Below are positions 55,891-64,000 of a stretch of DNA of 64,000 nt, piece by piece; positions within the stretch are counted from its first letter, which is position 1; each line of letters starts with the position of its first letter. Below the pieces are notes generated by a model, which ran no database searches, was not told the DNA's origin, and saw only the letters and a program-made list of their open reading frames with translations. The translations under genes were made by a program, and so were the position numbers. Source of the DNA: Carboxylicivirga mesophila (lineage in GTDB: Bacteria; Bacteroidota; Bacteroidia; Bacteroidales; Marinilabiliaceae); NCBI RefSeq assembly GCF_018271975.1, contig NZ_JAGUCN010000003.1, positions 124,001 through 188,000 of the forward strand. The letters are read 5' to 3'.

Positions 55891-56360
55891 TACAGATATT
55901 TTTGGATATTAATCTGAATAGCCTTAGGCAGAAACTGGCCTGCATCACCTCCATGCTTAACAATGTCGCGAACAATGGAGCTATTAACAGGTGTGTGCTC
56001 AGGTGTTGTTAACAGAAAGACCGAATCAAAACCACTCATTGCCTTATTAACCTGGGCAATAGCACGCTCATACTCAAAGTCAGCTGCTGTGCGAATACCT
56101 CTTAAGATATGGGTACAGCCTACCTCTTTAGCAAAATCAACGGTTAATCCTTCATACTTTTCAACACTCACACGTTCGTCGTCTACAAACACGTCCCGAA
56201 TCCATTTCATCCGGTCTTCCAACGGGAAGAAATCTTTCTTATTGGAGTTATAACCAACGGCAATAATCACTTTATCGAAAAGGCTTAAACCTCTTCTTAC
56301 AACATCTTCGTGTCCGACTGTAAAGGGATCGAATGAACCCGGGAATATGGCTATTTTCAT
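55890..56360 (-). CDS. coaD: Phosphopantetheine adenylyltransferase
   Basis: The protein has 156 residues. It catalyses the penultimate step of coenzyme A synthesis. The nucleotidyltransferase motif PGSFDPFTVGHEDVVRRG (near residue 7) and the RGIRTAADFEYE and TPEHTPVNSSIVRDIVKHGG blocks are present. It is coupled to the downstream TlpA-like gene by a one-base overlap. It lies 133 bases from the preceding gene. Confidence 0.97.
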   Translation of the reverse strand: MKIAIFPGSFDPFTVGHEDVVRRGLSLFDKVIIAVGYNSNKKDFFPLEDRMKWIRDVFVDDERVSVEKYEGLTVDFAKEVGCTHILRGIRTAADFEYERAIAQVNKAMSGFDSVFLLTTPEHTPVNSSIVRDIVKHGGDAGQFLPKAIQINIQKYL

Positions 56361-56493
56361 AGTTATTTAAGTATCATCATAAGGCACCAGCTCCAGTTGT
56401 TTGGTCTGGTGACAGCAGTGCCATTAATAAGTTACAAGACCGTAAAATTTGGAAAAAATAGCCGCTCTGACAAGTTATCAACCGGTATTTTAT

Positions 56494-57939
56494 CTACCAA
56501 AACTTAATTTTACCTGCTGCAAAAGCCGACATGCGCAGCAAAATAAAGCCATGACTAAAACGCGATATATTGGTATCTCCATACTTGCGCTCGCGATAGC
56601 GAATGGGTAAATCAACTATTTTAAGGTTGAGCTTATAGGCGCCAAACAGCAGGTCAAAATCGCCAAAAGGATCAAAATCGCCAAAGAACTTTCTGTTTCG
56701 CGCCAGCTTAATATAGTCTTTCCTGAACATGACTTTAGTCCCACACAAAGTATCTTTAATGGGCCGCTCCAGTATCCAGCTAAACAGGCGCGAAAAGAAA
56801 TGGTTACCAATGGTATTTAGGCTGCGCATGGCATTCTTCTCCATGGGATATACCAACCGAACGCCGTTGATAAACTCGCCTTTTCCGCGGGTGATAGCGT
56901 TGTAGAACTTTGGCAGGTCTTCGGGCGGCACCGTCAAATCAGCGTCTAATATCATCAGAATATCTCCTTCAGCAGCTGCATAACCTTTTCTTACAGCGTC
57001 ACCCTTGCCTTTTCCGTCCTGCTGCATAATTTTAATACGGTGCGTCTCTTTATATTTTTCAGCCATCTGCTGTATGGTCGCCCAGGTATCATCAGTTGAA
57101 TTTCCCTCAACAAAAATAAGTTCGGTGAATCGGCCCATTTGTGGTGTTCGCAGAATAGCTGCTTCGATATTGCCACTTTCGTTGCGTGCAGGCACCACTA
57201 CTGATACAGAATAACGCTGGTCAACCTCTTCCTGCGTCAGGCGAGGTGGAAAGGGCCGGGCAAACACAAATTGGTTCAATCCAAATAGCTGAAAAAAAGG
57301 CAATCGCGACACAAAACGATTGAGTAATCCGGACACCAGTGGTATGCGGTAAGGCATCAGCATGCTGCGATTGGTTTTATACGCATCAAAGTCGGCCAAG
57401 TACAACAGATTGGCAATATCACCGGTTGACAACCAGTTTTGCTCAGGTGTCCGTTTCTTGATGCCAATCCATTCGGCCAGACGTATAATTGGTTCCCAAA
57501 TACGATTATAATAGGTGACAATAATTCGGGTTTCAGGATGACACACTTTCTTGAGCTGCTTAAATACGTGCTCGATATCATCTATTACCCCAATCAGATT
57601 CGACAGAATAATGACATCGTAAGTTTGATTCAGCTGTATATTCTCGGCTTCCATGAGCTCAAACTGAATGTGAGGAAACTGCTCACGCGCCTGCTCAAGA
57701 ATAGGCGCGCAAAAATCAATCCCTGTTTTGCTTTTCCCGTTGACAGCTGCCAGCAACTCTCCCGAGCCACATCCTATTTCTAAAACAGAACTCTCATCAT
57801 GAATAAAATAATTACAATAGCGCGTAATTGAATCCCAATAGTAGCTCCTTCTCTTTCGGTATTTTACCCAGTTTTTTGCCCTGGATTCAAAATAAGCTCT
57901 CTGCTCCTCGTTAACTTTCATTGTCAGCCCTTTTGTCAT
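56494..57939 (-). CDS. Fusion of SAM-dependent methyltransferase and GT2 glycosyltransferase
   Basis: The protein has 481 residues. Residues about 30-210 form a class I methyltransferase (motif I SSVLEIGCGSGELLAAV near 51; VIILSNLIGVIDDI near 110). Residues about 245-480 form a GT-A glycosyltransferase of family 2, DPM-synthase like (SVVVPARNESGNIEAAI, ILDADLTVPPEDLPKFY with the DAD motif, DTLCGTKVMFRK). A GT39-like partner is encoded just upstream with a 4-base ATGA overlap, suggesting that a polyprenyl-phosphate sugar is made here and transferred by the partner. The methyltransferase substrate is unknown. An internal Met at residue 7 could be the start. Confidence 0.85.
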   Translation of the reverse strand: MTKGLTMKVNEEQRAYFESRAKNWVKYRKRRSYYWDSITRYCNYFIHDESSVLEIGCGSGELLAAVNGKSKTGIDFCAPILEQAREQFPHIQFELMEAENIQLNQTYDVIILSNLIGVIDDIEHVFKQLKKVCHPETRIIVTYYNRIWEPIIRLAEWIGIKKRTPEQNWLSTGDIANLLYLADFDAYKTNRSMLMPYRIPLVSGLLNRFVSRLPFFQLFGLNQFVFARPFPPRLTQEEVDQRYSVSVVVPARNESGNIEAAILRTPQMGRFTELIFVEGNSTDDTWATIQQMAEKYKETHRIKIMQQDGKGKGDAVRKGYAAAEGDILMILDADLTVPPEDLPKFYNAITRGKGEFINGVRLVYPMEKNAMRSLNTIGNHFFSRLFSWILERPIKDTLCGTKVMFRKDYIKLARNRKFFGDFDPFGDFDLLFGAYKLNLKIVDLPIRYRERKYGDTNISRFSHGFILLRMSAFAAGKIKFW

Positions 57940-59570
57940 TCACTAATTTTTGCAGCATCATAATCCACTCTGAATAAATAAGCCGGTTCACTGGTACCTA
58001 TCTGATGTTCAAGCTTAAAAACCAATGGATACTTTTGCGATATAATGTATAAATAGCGTTGAATAGTATTAATCGTCTGTCCGTTATTAATCGCCGGATT
58101 CTTACGCAGACTGGCCATTATCACATGACTCACCTGACGTTCCTTCAGTCGCTTCAACAGTTCGTCAGGATCATTGGTATCGTACCTGTATATCCCATAA
58201 AACTTTTTACCATTGGCATAGATACGCGCCATATTGGGCTTTCGAACCGCTACATATGCCTGTTCAGGCAACTCTTTGCCCACGTATTCGGCCATCGACA
58301 AATAGTTACGCCAATCGTCGGTATACCCTTCATACAAATCACCCCTCAGGTTTTTTCTTAATGTTAGCAAATCCACCTCCGAAACAGAATGAGAGAAAGC
58401 ACTACCTGCACTAAACAGTACAAGCCCCAACACTAATCGCTGTACCATCTTACTTTTACTGATTTCAGCCAGCTGAAATAAGCCGTAGAGGACAACTAAC
58501 AGCATCATGCTGAAAAATGGTACAATTAAGCGATACTGGTCCCACAGCTTTTGCAGCACTATAAAAGTTATGCCCAGCATGGTTGCCACATAGATGGCAG
58601 TAAACAGGATGTATTTGTTACGTTTAAATGCGCGCAAACTCCCCACTAAAAACAGCACATACAGCACTAAAGTAATTAATCCGTTGGTTGATTTGACAGC
58701 CACATCCTTTAAGCCTATCATATGCAAAAAATGCTTTGACAGATAGAGGTTTGAATTATCAATAAAACGGCTGATAAAGCCTGATAACGTCTCCTTTCCC
58801 TGATCGAGTTGATATGGATGCTTGTACATGAGTGTACTGGCCTGTCCGCCGTCGAACCACCCATTACTCCATATAGCCTGTTTTATCAGTAAAAACAGGA
58901 AAAGAATACCTGCACATGAAATTAGCAATACACCCATTTCCTTCCAGCGCTTACTGATGGTCATAAACAAGAGTACAGCTATTAAAGCTCCAACACCAAC
59001 GGTGCGTGTCAGGTAGCCTGCCACAATTGTCAGACTTAACAGGATGAGTGGTTTCCATGCCAATTGATCAGAGGCGTCATCAATTAACTTAAACACGAAG
59101 GCAAAAACAGGTATCTGAATTAAAATAAAGAGGGCTTCGCTATAGGTCTGACTGCTAAAATAGATATAGAAGCTACTTAAACTACTGATTAATAGAGTAG
59201 AAAATAGCAATGTGTAGTTAACACGCTCTTTGAAAACTCTGTATATAAACCATATACCCGTCAACATCAATGCAAATGACGATAGCTTAAGCAAGCCCAA
59301 CTTTATACCAAACAAGCCTACCAACAGTGATAGAAACAAGGGATAAAGCGGCCCCTGAAATGAAGGATAGGTACCATTATTAATAAAATTAACGGCCCGT
59401 ATGATGTAGGTGCTATCGTCGCCGCCTTCGCTGACTCGCAGGTTGAAAAGTAATAATGAAAAAATTGAGAACAACACCATTATACTTCCAATCAATATTG
59501 GATGATGCCTGGAGCACCATGCTTCAACAACGGAAAAAACATCGCCGGCAGATCTGTCTTTCGAATTCAT
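57936..59570 (-). CDS. GT39/ArnT-like membrane glycosyltransferase
   Basis: The protein has 544 residues with about ten hydrophobic helices in the first 370 residues and a soluble C-terminal part (about 390-544). The first large loop, with VSEGGDDSTYIIRAVNFINNGTYPSFQGPLYPL near 48-80, has the acidic residues typical of polyprenyl-phosphate sugar:acceptor transferases of the GT-C fold. Direct assignment to Pmt or ArnT is not possible. It sits between an SLC12-like transporter and the fusion protein, overlapping the latter by 4 bases. Confidence 0.8.
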   Translation of the reverse strand: MNSKDRSAGDVFSVVEAWCSRHHPILIGSIMVLFSIFSLLLFNLRVSEGGDDSTYIIRAVNFINNGTYPSFQGPLYPLFLSLLVGLFGIKLGLLKLSSFALMLTGIWFIYRVFKERVNYTLLFSTLLISSLSSFYIYFSSQTYSEALFILIQIPVFAFVFKLIDDASDQLAWKPLILLSLTIVAGYLTRTVGVGALIAVLLFMTISKRWKEMGVLLISCAGILFLFLLIKQAIWSNGWFDGGQASTLMYKHPYQLDQGKETLSGFISRFIDNSNLYLSKHFLHMIGLKDVAVKSTNGLITLVLYVLFLVGSLRAFKRNKYILFTAIYVATMLGITFIVLQKLWDQYRLIVPFFSMMLLVVLYGLFQLAEISKSKMVQRLVLGLVLFSAGSAFSHSVSEVDLLTLRKNLRGDLYEGYTDDWRNYLSMAEYVGKELPEQAYVAVRKPNMARIYANGKKFYGIYRYDTNDPDELLKRLKERQVSHVIMASLRKNPAINNGQTINTIQRYLYIISQKYPLVFKLEHQIGTSEPAYLFRVDYDAAKISE

Positions 59571-59576
59571 TACTTC

Positions 59577-61796
59577 TTAAATATCCTTTTTGTGAGAGGT
59601 ATTAACAAACAAGATGTTGCTCATATCCCCGAAGTCAATCATCGCTTCGGGGGCATCCTTTATATTTTCAGGCTTAAAACCAACGATTGCCAAATCAGCG
59701 TCGGTACTGCGCTGCATAATTACCTGACGAGGCGTTTCATCGCCGCTCATAGGCAAAAACACGACGTTGGAAGGTGAAATCGGCAGGCGCCCTTCCTGAA
59801 TTAAGCCCAACAGTCGTTTGCGTTGCTTCTCAACCTGACTTTCGGGAAAGAAAGCAAATATTTTAATCACGGCATTACGCCACTCCGGATGACCTGAAAT
59901 GATATAAGCCAGCAAAATCATCAGATTGGCATTACGAAAATCGTGCGCTCCAATCCACACATGTATCTCACGCTTATAGCCAAATCCTTTATAGGACGAA
60001 TTGAGCACACATACATCAAAACCCGTCGCATCAAACAACTGGTAATTCTCCAACGCATGCTTTAAGGCTTCAGGATTACTACGCGAAAACTCAAATAATA
60101 TGAGGTTATTACCTTTTCCGCTTATGCCCGATAGCTGGATTACCTGGGCAATGGCCGATGTGTAAGACGGGCTAATGATGGTATCGAGGTACAAGCGACT
60201 TTTGCTGCCCTCGGCCTGGTTAATCAGCCTGCTCAGTGCTTCTTGCGACTCATCGTATGTATCTTTATTCAGAAATCCTTTAATAAAATGAATATAAGTA
60301 CCAAACCCATGCTTATAGCAAACCCATCTAAGCAAATCAAAGGCAGCCTGTCGTTTAAATGAATCTTCTGTAACGCAAATGGCAAAAGGTCGCCAATGGC
60401 TCTCTTCCTCATCTTTATTGGCCCTCTGAATAAATATCTGAATCTGCCGGCTGAGCTGAAAAATCACACCTTTGAACAGTTTTTCAAGGCCTTGCCTTTC
60501 GGGGTTGCTTACCGTAATAAAGTAATAGGTAATTGCCATTGAAAGGGATGCCAGCGCTGCATAGGTCCACTTCATTTGGAACATGAGCCAGAAAGAGAGA
60601 ATAGCCCCAATCAGTGAGAAATACCATTTATTGTATTTAAAGGTAGGGCGATAAGACGGATCGGCTGCGAAATGTTCGAGAAATGAGATGAGACAGATAA
60701 AGCCGTAGGTAATCATGAAAAACATGGAGATTATCTCGGCGACAAAATTAACATCACCAATGATAATGAAGAAGTAAGCAATGACAATGGTAATAGCGCT
60801 GCCATTGATGGGCTCATTATCAGCCTCACGCCCTTTGGCAATCCAGTTATTAAAATGGTCAAAAGGCATGATACAATCAAAACCAATGGCCTGTAAAGTA
60901 CGTGGTGCCACCAGTAGAGAGCCTATAGCTGAAGACAAACAAGCGGCAGCCAGCCCCACAGGAATAATCGGTCCCCAAACCGAAATACGCGACATAATCA
61001 GCTGGTCGGCCTGCATATCCTCCGGTGTTGCCGATAGCGCCATTTTAAAAGCCACCAATACGTAAATAATCATACCGGCTACCGTCGCCAGCAAAGTACC
61101 TTTAGGAATGGCCTTCTTAGGGTCTTTTAAATCGCCTGACAGACCAAGGCCAGCAGCAATACCAGTAAAAGCAGGAAATATAATGGTGAACACCATAAAA
61201 AAGGTGTCGCCACCTTCGATGGTATTATTGAAACTCAGTTCGATTCCTTCTGAAACAGGTGTCCCCATTAAAAAGAACAGGATGGATACAAACAACAGGG
61301 CCACTACTCCGTAAAGCGCCTTCATTCCAATATTGGCACCTCTTAACAGTACTACCACAGAAAGGATAGTCATCAGCACAAGGGTCACAATCTTTTTAAA
61401 GATAAGCGCATCTACCTCAAAAGGTAAATAAGGAATGAGCGGGTCAAATGCCTCGCCAAAGGCGATAATATAGAAAGCCACACTAATAGCCTGGGATAAG
61501 TATAAGGCCAAACCAATGGCACCTCCGATATTAAGACCAAAAGAACGCGAAATAATGTAATAAGCCCCGCCTCCTTGTACGCGCTGATTGGTAGCTATCT
61601 CAGCTACGGCAAGTGCTGTAGGCACTGTAACGGCGTGTCCGATAATGATGATGGCTAACAAACCTCCTAAACCAACATTTGCTAAAGCATATCCGAAACG
61701 TAAAAACAAAATGGCCCCTAAAATGGTAGAAATGGCTGTCATAAAAACGGCCATTGCCCCAAAACCGGCGTTAGGATTTGTTAGTGTTTTCTGCAT
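59577..61796 (-). CDS. APC-superfamily transporter, SLC12-like with cytoplasmic C-terminal domain
   Basis: The protein has 739 residues. Twelve transmembrane helices occupy about 15-450 (ISTILGAILFLRFGYALANVGLGGLL at the start, GGGAYYIISRSFG near 72). The C-terminal 270 residues are soluble (WRPFAICVTEDSFKRQAAFDLL, LMILLAYIISGHPEWR, TDADLAIVGFKPENI) and resemble the regulatory tail of Na-K-Cl and K-Cl cotransporters. The likely role is cation-chloride or amino acid transport; the substrate is unknown. It is the promoter-proximal gene of a unit with the glycosyltransferase genes. Confidence 0.85.
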   Translation of the reverse strand: MQKTLTNPNAGFGAMAVFMTAISTILGAILFLRFGYALANVGLGGLLAIIIIGHAVTVPTALAVAEIATNQRVQGGGAYYIISRSFGLNIGGAIGLALYLSQAISVAFYIIAFGEAFDPLIPYLPFEVDALIFKKIVTLVLMTILSVVVLLRGANIGMKALYGVVALLFVSILFFLMGTPVSEGIELSFNNTIEGGDTFFMVFTIIFPAFTGIAAGLGLSGDLKDPKKAIPKGTLLATVAGMIIYVLVAFKMALSATPEDMQADQLIMSRISVWGPIIPVGLAAACLSSAIGSLLVAPRTLQAIGFDCIMPFDHFNNWIAKGREADNEPINGSAITIVIAYFFIIIGDVNFVAEIISMFFMITYGFICLISFLEHFAADPSYRPTFKYNKWYFSLIGAILSFWLMFQMKWTYAALASLSMAITYYFITVSNPERQGLEKLFKGVIFQLSRQIQIFIQRANKDEEESHWRPFAICVTEDSFKRQAAFDLLRWVCYKHGFGTYIHFIKGFLNKDTYDESQEALSRLINQAEGSKSRLYLDTIISPSYTSAIAQVIQLSGISGKGNNLILFEFSRSNPEALKHALENYQLFDATGFDVCVLNSSYKGFGYKREIHVWIGAHDFRNANLMILLAYIISGHPEWRNAVIKIFAFFPESQVEKQRKRLLGLIQEGRLPISPSNVVFLPMSGDETPRQVIMQRSTDADLAIVGFKPENIKDAPEAMIDFGDMSNILFVNTSHKKDI

Positions 61797-61816
61797 AGGT
61801 CTACTGTCAATTCAAA

Positions 61817-61848
61817 CAAACCTAATATTTTTAATTGGCTTGCCCAAA
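61817..61848 (-). promoter_or_regulatory. Consensus promoter of the SLC12-like gene
   Basis: On the minus strand TTTG (61848-61845), a 20-base spacer and TAGGTTTG (61824-61817) match both boxes of the Bacteroidota consensus. Confidence 0.72.
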
Positions 61849-61928
61849 AATTGCCACACTCATCCCACATTCTTATTGAGAAAGTCACTAAATAAGAACT
61901 AATTCATAAGTAATTACATTGATATGCT

Positions 61929-61936
61929 TACTTTTG
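61929..61936 (+). promoter_or_regulatory. Putative -7 element for uraA
   Basis: TACTTTTG fits TAnnTTTG, 30 bases before the chosen ATG. No clear -33 TTTG is present. Confidence 0.45.
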
Positions 61937-61966
61937 CAGCGTCAAACACATAACGTAATCGTCATC

Positions 61967-63184
61967 ATGAAGCAAACAAAACCATCAATGCACCTTAGTA
62001 AACAGGTCATTATTGGCATTCAATTCTTATTTGTGGCCTTTGGTGCCACAGTATTAGTTCCGTTACTGGTAGGTATTGATCCATCTATCGCCTTGTTTTC
62101 TGCCGGTGTAGGAACATTAATTTTTCATTTAATCACCAAAGGCAAGGTACCTGTTTTTCTGGGTAGTAGCTTTGCATTTATTGCGCCTATTGTGGAGGCT
62201 ACCAAACTTTTTGGTTTGCCAGGCACCTTATCCGGATTAATTGCTGTAGGTATCGTTTACATCACCGTATCGGCGCTTATTAAAGCCCGTGGATTAGGCT
62301 TTATCGAACGCCTGTTCCCATCAGTGGTAGTTGGACCCGTTATTATGGTAATTGGACTTTCATTAGCATCGGTAGGGGTTGATATGGCTAAAACTGACTG
62401 GCTGATTGCTGTGGTATCCTTATTAACTGCCATTGTCGTTGTTATTTACACCAAAGGTCTTATCAAACTGATTCCTATATTCCTGGGTATTGTGGCCGGT
62501 TATGTGTTGTCATTGATACTGGGAAAAGTTGACTTCACTCCCATTAAAGAAGCAGCCTGGTTTGCTCTACCGCCATTTACCATGCCTGAATGGAGCTGGA
62601 AAGCAATTGTATATATGATACCAGTTGCCATTGCTCCACTTATTGAACACGTGGGCGATATGTATGCCATTGGTGCAGTTGCTGATAAAAACTATGTAAA
62701 AGATCCGGGCTTACATCGCACTATGCTAGGCGATGGTATTGCTACATCTTTTGCGGCACTGATAGGTAGTGTACCCAACACCACCTATTCAGAGGTTACA
62801 GGAGCTATTTCTTTAACGAAGATAACAGACCCTAAAATATTGCGCATTTCGGCAATTACCGCTATTTGCTTTTCACTGATTGGTAAGATTAGTGGATTAC
62901 TTAAATCCATCCCTCAGGCAGTCCTGGGAGGTATTATGCTACTTTTATTCGGGATGATAGCCAGTGTAGGTATCCGCACATTGATTGATTCCAAAGCTGA
63001 CTTAACCAAAACACGCAATCAGGTGATTGTCTCGGTTATTCTTACCGTTGGTATAGGAGGCGCAGTAATTGATTTTGGGAACTTCTCATTGGCCGGCATA
63101 GGACTCGCTTCATTAGTAGGCGTTGTTCTTAACCTGATTTTACCAGAGAAATCAAAACCTGTTCATATTGAGGACGAACACTAG
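61967..63184 (+). CDS. uraA: Uracil/xanthine permease (NCS2 family)
   Basis: ATG 61967 gives 405 residues (MKQTKPSMHLSKQVIIGIQ); the longer frame from 61919 starts at TTG and runs through a likely promoter. About 12-14 hydrophobic segments are present. The NCS2 signature MIPVAIAPLIEHVGDMYAIGAV near residue 230 and the TTYSEVTGAISLTK block near 279 match uracil:proton symporters. It may also take other nucleobases. It stands alone between divergent and convergent neighbours. Confidence 0.94.
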   Translation: MKQTKPSMHLSKQVIIGIQFLFVAFGATVLVPLLVGIDPSIALFSAGVGTLIFHLITKGKVPVFLGSSFAFIAPIVEATKLFGLPGTLSGLIAVGIVYITVSALIKARGLGFIERLFPSVVVGPVIMVIGLSLASVGVDMAKTDWLIAVVSLLTAIVVVIYTKGLIKLIPIFLGIVAGYVLSLILGKVDFTPIKEAAWFALPPFTMPEWSWKAIVYMIPVAIAPLIEHVGDMYAIGAVADKNYVKDPGLHRTMLGDGIATSFAALIGSVPNTTYSEVTGAISLTKITDPKILRISAITAICFSLIGKISGLLKSIPQAVLGGIMLLLFGMIASVGIRTLIDSKADLTKTRNQVIVSVILTVGIGGAVIDFGNFSLAGIGLASLVGVVLNLILPEKSKPVHIEDEH

Positions 63185-63198
63185 AGCAAAATAATTAT

Positions 63199-63247
63199 AC
63201 ATATACAAAGAAAGGCGATGGTAACCATCGCCTTTCTTTGTATATGT
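63199..63247. terminator. Bidirectional terminator, perfect 23-bp stem
   Basis: The arms 63199-63221 and 63225-63247 pair without mismatch around a 3-base loop (TAA). It lies between the convergent uraA and cytochrome oxidase genes and includes T-rich flanks in both directions. Confidence 0.85.
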
Positions 63248-63255
63248 AAATGATC

Positions 63256-63522
63256 TTAACCTACAAATCCAACAAAAAAGATGAGTAAGGCCAATGCCAG
63301 TATGCCGGCTAAAAGCAAGCGAGCGAAACTGCCATCAAGCTTTACATTCATAAACTTTGATAATACTACCAGAGCACTAACAATGGCTAATCCGAATGCA
63401 ATAATGGTACTGATATAACCCAGATTGAGTGAACTTAACCCGGTCGATATCAGGGTCAATAAAACTAAACCAATAAAAACAAGGGTATATGATTTTGCGG
63501 AGATGGTATTTTGCTTATCCAT
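63256..63522 (-). CDS. Cytochrome c oxidase subunit IV family protein
   Basis: The protein has 88 residues with three hydrophobic helices (YTLVFIGLVLLTLISTGLSSL, TIIAFGLAIVSALVVLSKFM, LLLAGILALALLIFFVGFVG). Length and position behind a subunit III gene fit the small CyoD/CtaF-type subunit of haem-copper oxidases. It is a non-catalytic assembly or stability subunit. It is the last gene of the terminal oxidase unit and lies 18 bases after the subunit III stop. Confidence 0.88.
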   Translation of the reverse strand: MDKQNTISAKSYTLVFIGLVLLTLISTGLSSLNLGYISTIIAFGLAIVSALVVLSKFMNVKLDGSFARLLLAGILALALLIFFVGFVG

Positions 63523-63540
63523 AATTTTAAGGTTTTAGAT

Positions 63541-64000
63541 TTACAATAAATAAAACAGTGGGAAGATCAATACCCAAATGAGTGTTGCCAGATGCCAATA
63601 CGAACCAGTTTTCTCAAGCAATGCATAATTGCCACCGTTTAAAGAATTATTGTTAACGCGGCTGGTAACATAGATTAATCCGATAAACCCAACCAGTAAA
63701 TGAATGGCATGTAAACCGGTCATAAAGAAATATAACCCAAAGAATAGCACATCACCATGCCCCAAACGGGCCAGCTCCTCACTCCCCGGGAAGAAGCCAA
63801 AATCAATTCTTCCTTTCCACTCAAAATAGCGATTCACCAAAAACATAAATCCGATAAACAGCGTTGTCAGTAACCAGAATAGGGTTGCCATCTTATTGCC
63901 TTTTCGAATGGCCACTGATGAATATGCCATACCGAGGCTCGCCCCTAAGATAATGATGGTATTCAGTACACCTGATGTGATACTTAACTCACCTGCTGCC
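63541..64000 (-). CDS. Cytochrome c oxidase subunit III (partial)
   Basis: The frame is open across the window edge: upstream of the internal Met at 63930 the codons continue without a stop (SITSGVLNTIIILGASLGM) to the end. The visible part has helices with FWLLTTLFIGFMFL, the glutamate-bearing GHGDVLFFGLYFFMTGLHAIHLLVGFIGL and the C-terminal YWHLATLIWVLIFPLFYLL, typical of subunit III of the CtaE/CyoC type. The missing N-terminal part lies outside the window. It shows an aerobic or microaerobic respiratory chain. Confidence 0.92.
   Translation of the reverse strand, partial: AAGELSITSGVLNTIIILGASLGMAYSSVAIRKGNKMATLFWLLTTLFIGFMFLVNRYFEWKGRIDFGFFPGSEELARLGHGDVLFFGLYFFMTGLHAIHLLVGFIGLIYVTSRVNNNSLNGGNYALLEKTGSYWHLATLIWVLIFPLFYLL

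Noticed and set aside
1-64000. CRISPR array, tRNA or rRNA genes, prophage or insertion sequence
   Set aside because: No regularly spaced direct repeats, cloverleaf-like sequence, rRNA-like block, integrase or transposase frame was found.

Overview
The window is a chromosomal segment of a Bacteroidota bacterium. The evidence is a SusC/SusD polysaccharide-utilisation locus, promoters of the TTTG-N19..21-TAnnTTTG type, a gldA gliding-motility ATPase gene, a secreted protein with a likely type IX sorting tail, and an IspG of the long Bacteroidota form. Class Bacteroidia, perhaps a Marinilabiliales-like marine or anaerobic lineage, is my guess; the sequence does not prove it. No tRNA, rRNA, CRISPR array, prophage or intact insertion sequence was seen.

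Bases 1-14123 (all minus strand) form one glycan-utilisation locus. In transcription order: ECF sigma factor, FecR-type anti-sigma factor, SusC with an N-terminal STN signalling domain, SusD, two GH92 alpha-mannosidases, and two basic-secretory-protein (BSP) family metallopeptidase-like lipoproteins, the last cut by the window edge. Mannosidases plus putative peptidases suggest mannose-rich glycoproteins as the target.

Bases 14141-27829 (minus) hold a nearly complete branched-chain amino acid cluster: ilvD-ilvB-ilvN-ilvC-leuA-leuC-leuD-(second leuA-like gene)-leuB-ilvA. Ahead of ilvD lies the most striking element of the window: a consensus promoter, a 22-codon leader ORF with 14 Ile/Leu/Val codons, three mutually exclusive pairing segments and a strong terminator. 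This is a textbook-style ribosome-mediated attenuator. Internal hairpins after ilvC and leuB may divide the operon.

Bases 28042-53689 are mostly housekeeping: two small secreted carboxypeptidase-regulatory-like proteins, dapD, a Sua5/YrdC gene, a thioesterase, rimM, a cobalamin adenosyltransferase, pdxH, gldA, ispG, a T9SS-tailed secreted protein, asnS, rpoN, a membrane protein, rpsP, a dnaE carrying a fused DnaQ-like exonuclease, trxA, a MORN-like lipoprotein, a nucleoside transporter, a bifunctional-nuclease-like gene, rplU-rpmA, serS, a DUF4286-like gene and ruvC.

Bases 53690-54432 are a long non-coding stretch with REP-like GC-rich hairpins, including a 70-bp inverted doublet. Bases 54433-61848 (minus) carry an SLC12-like transporter, a GT39-like membrane glycosyltransferase, a methyltransferase-GT2 fusion, coaD and a thioredoxin-fold protein lacking one redox cysteine. 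The window ends with uraA (plus) and, convergent to it, cytochrome oxidase subunits IV and III, the latter cut by the window edge.
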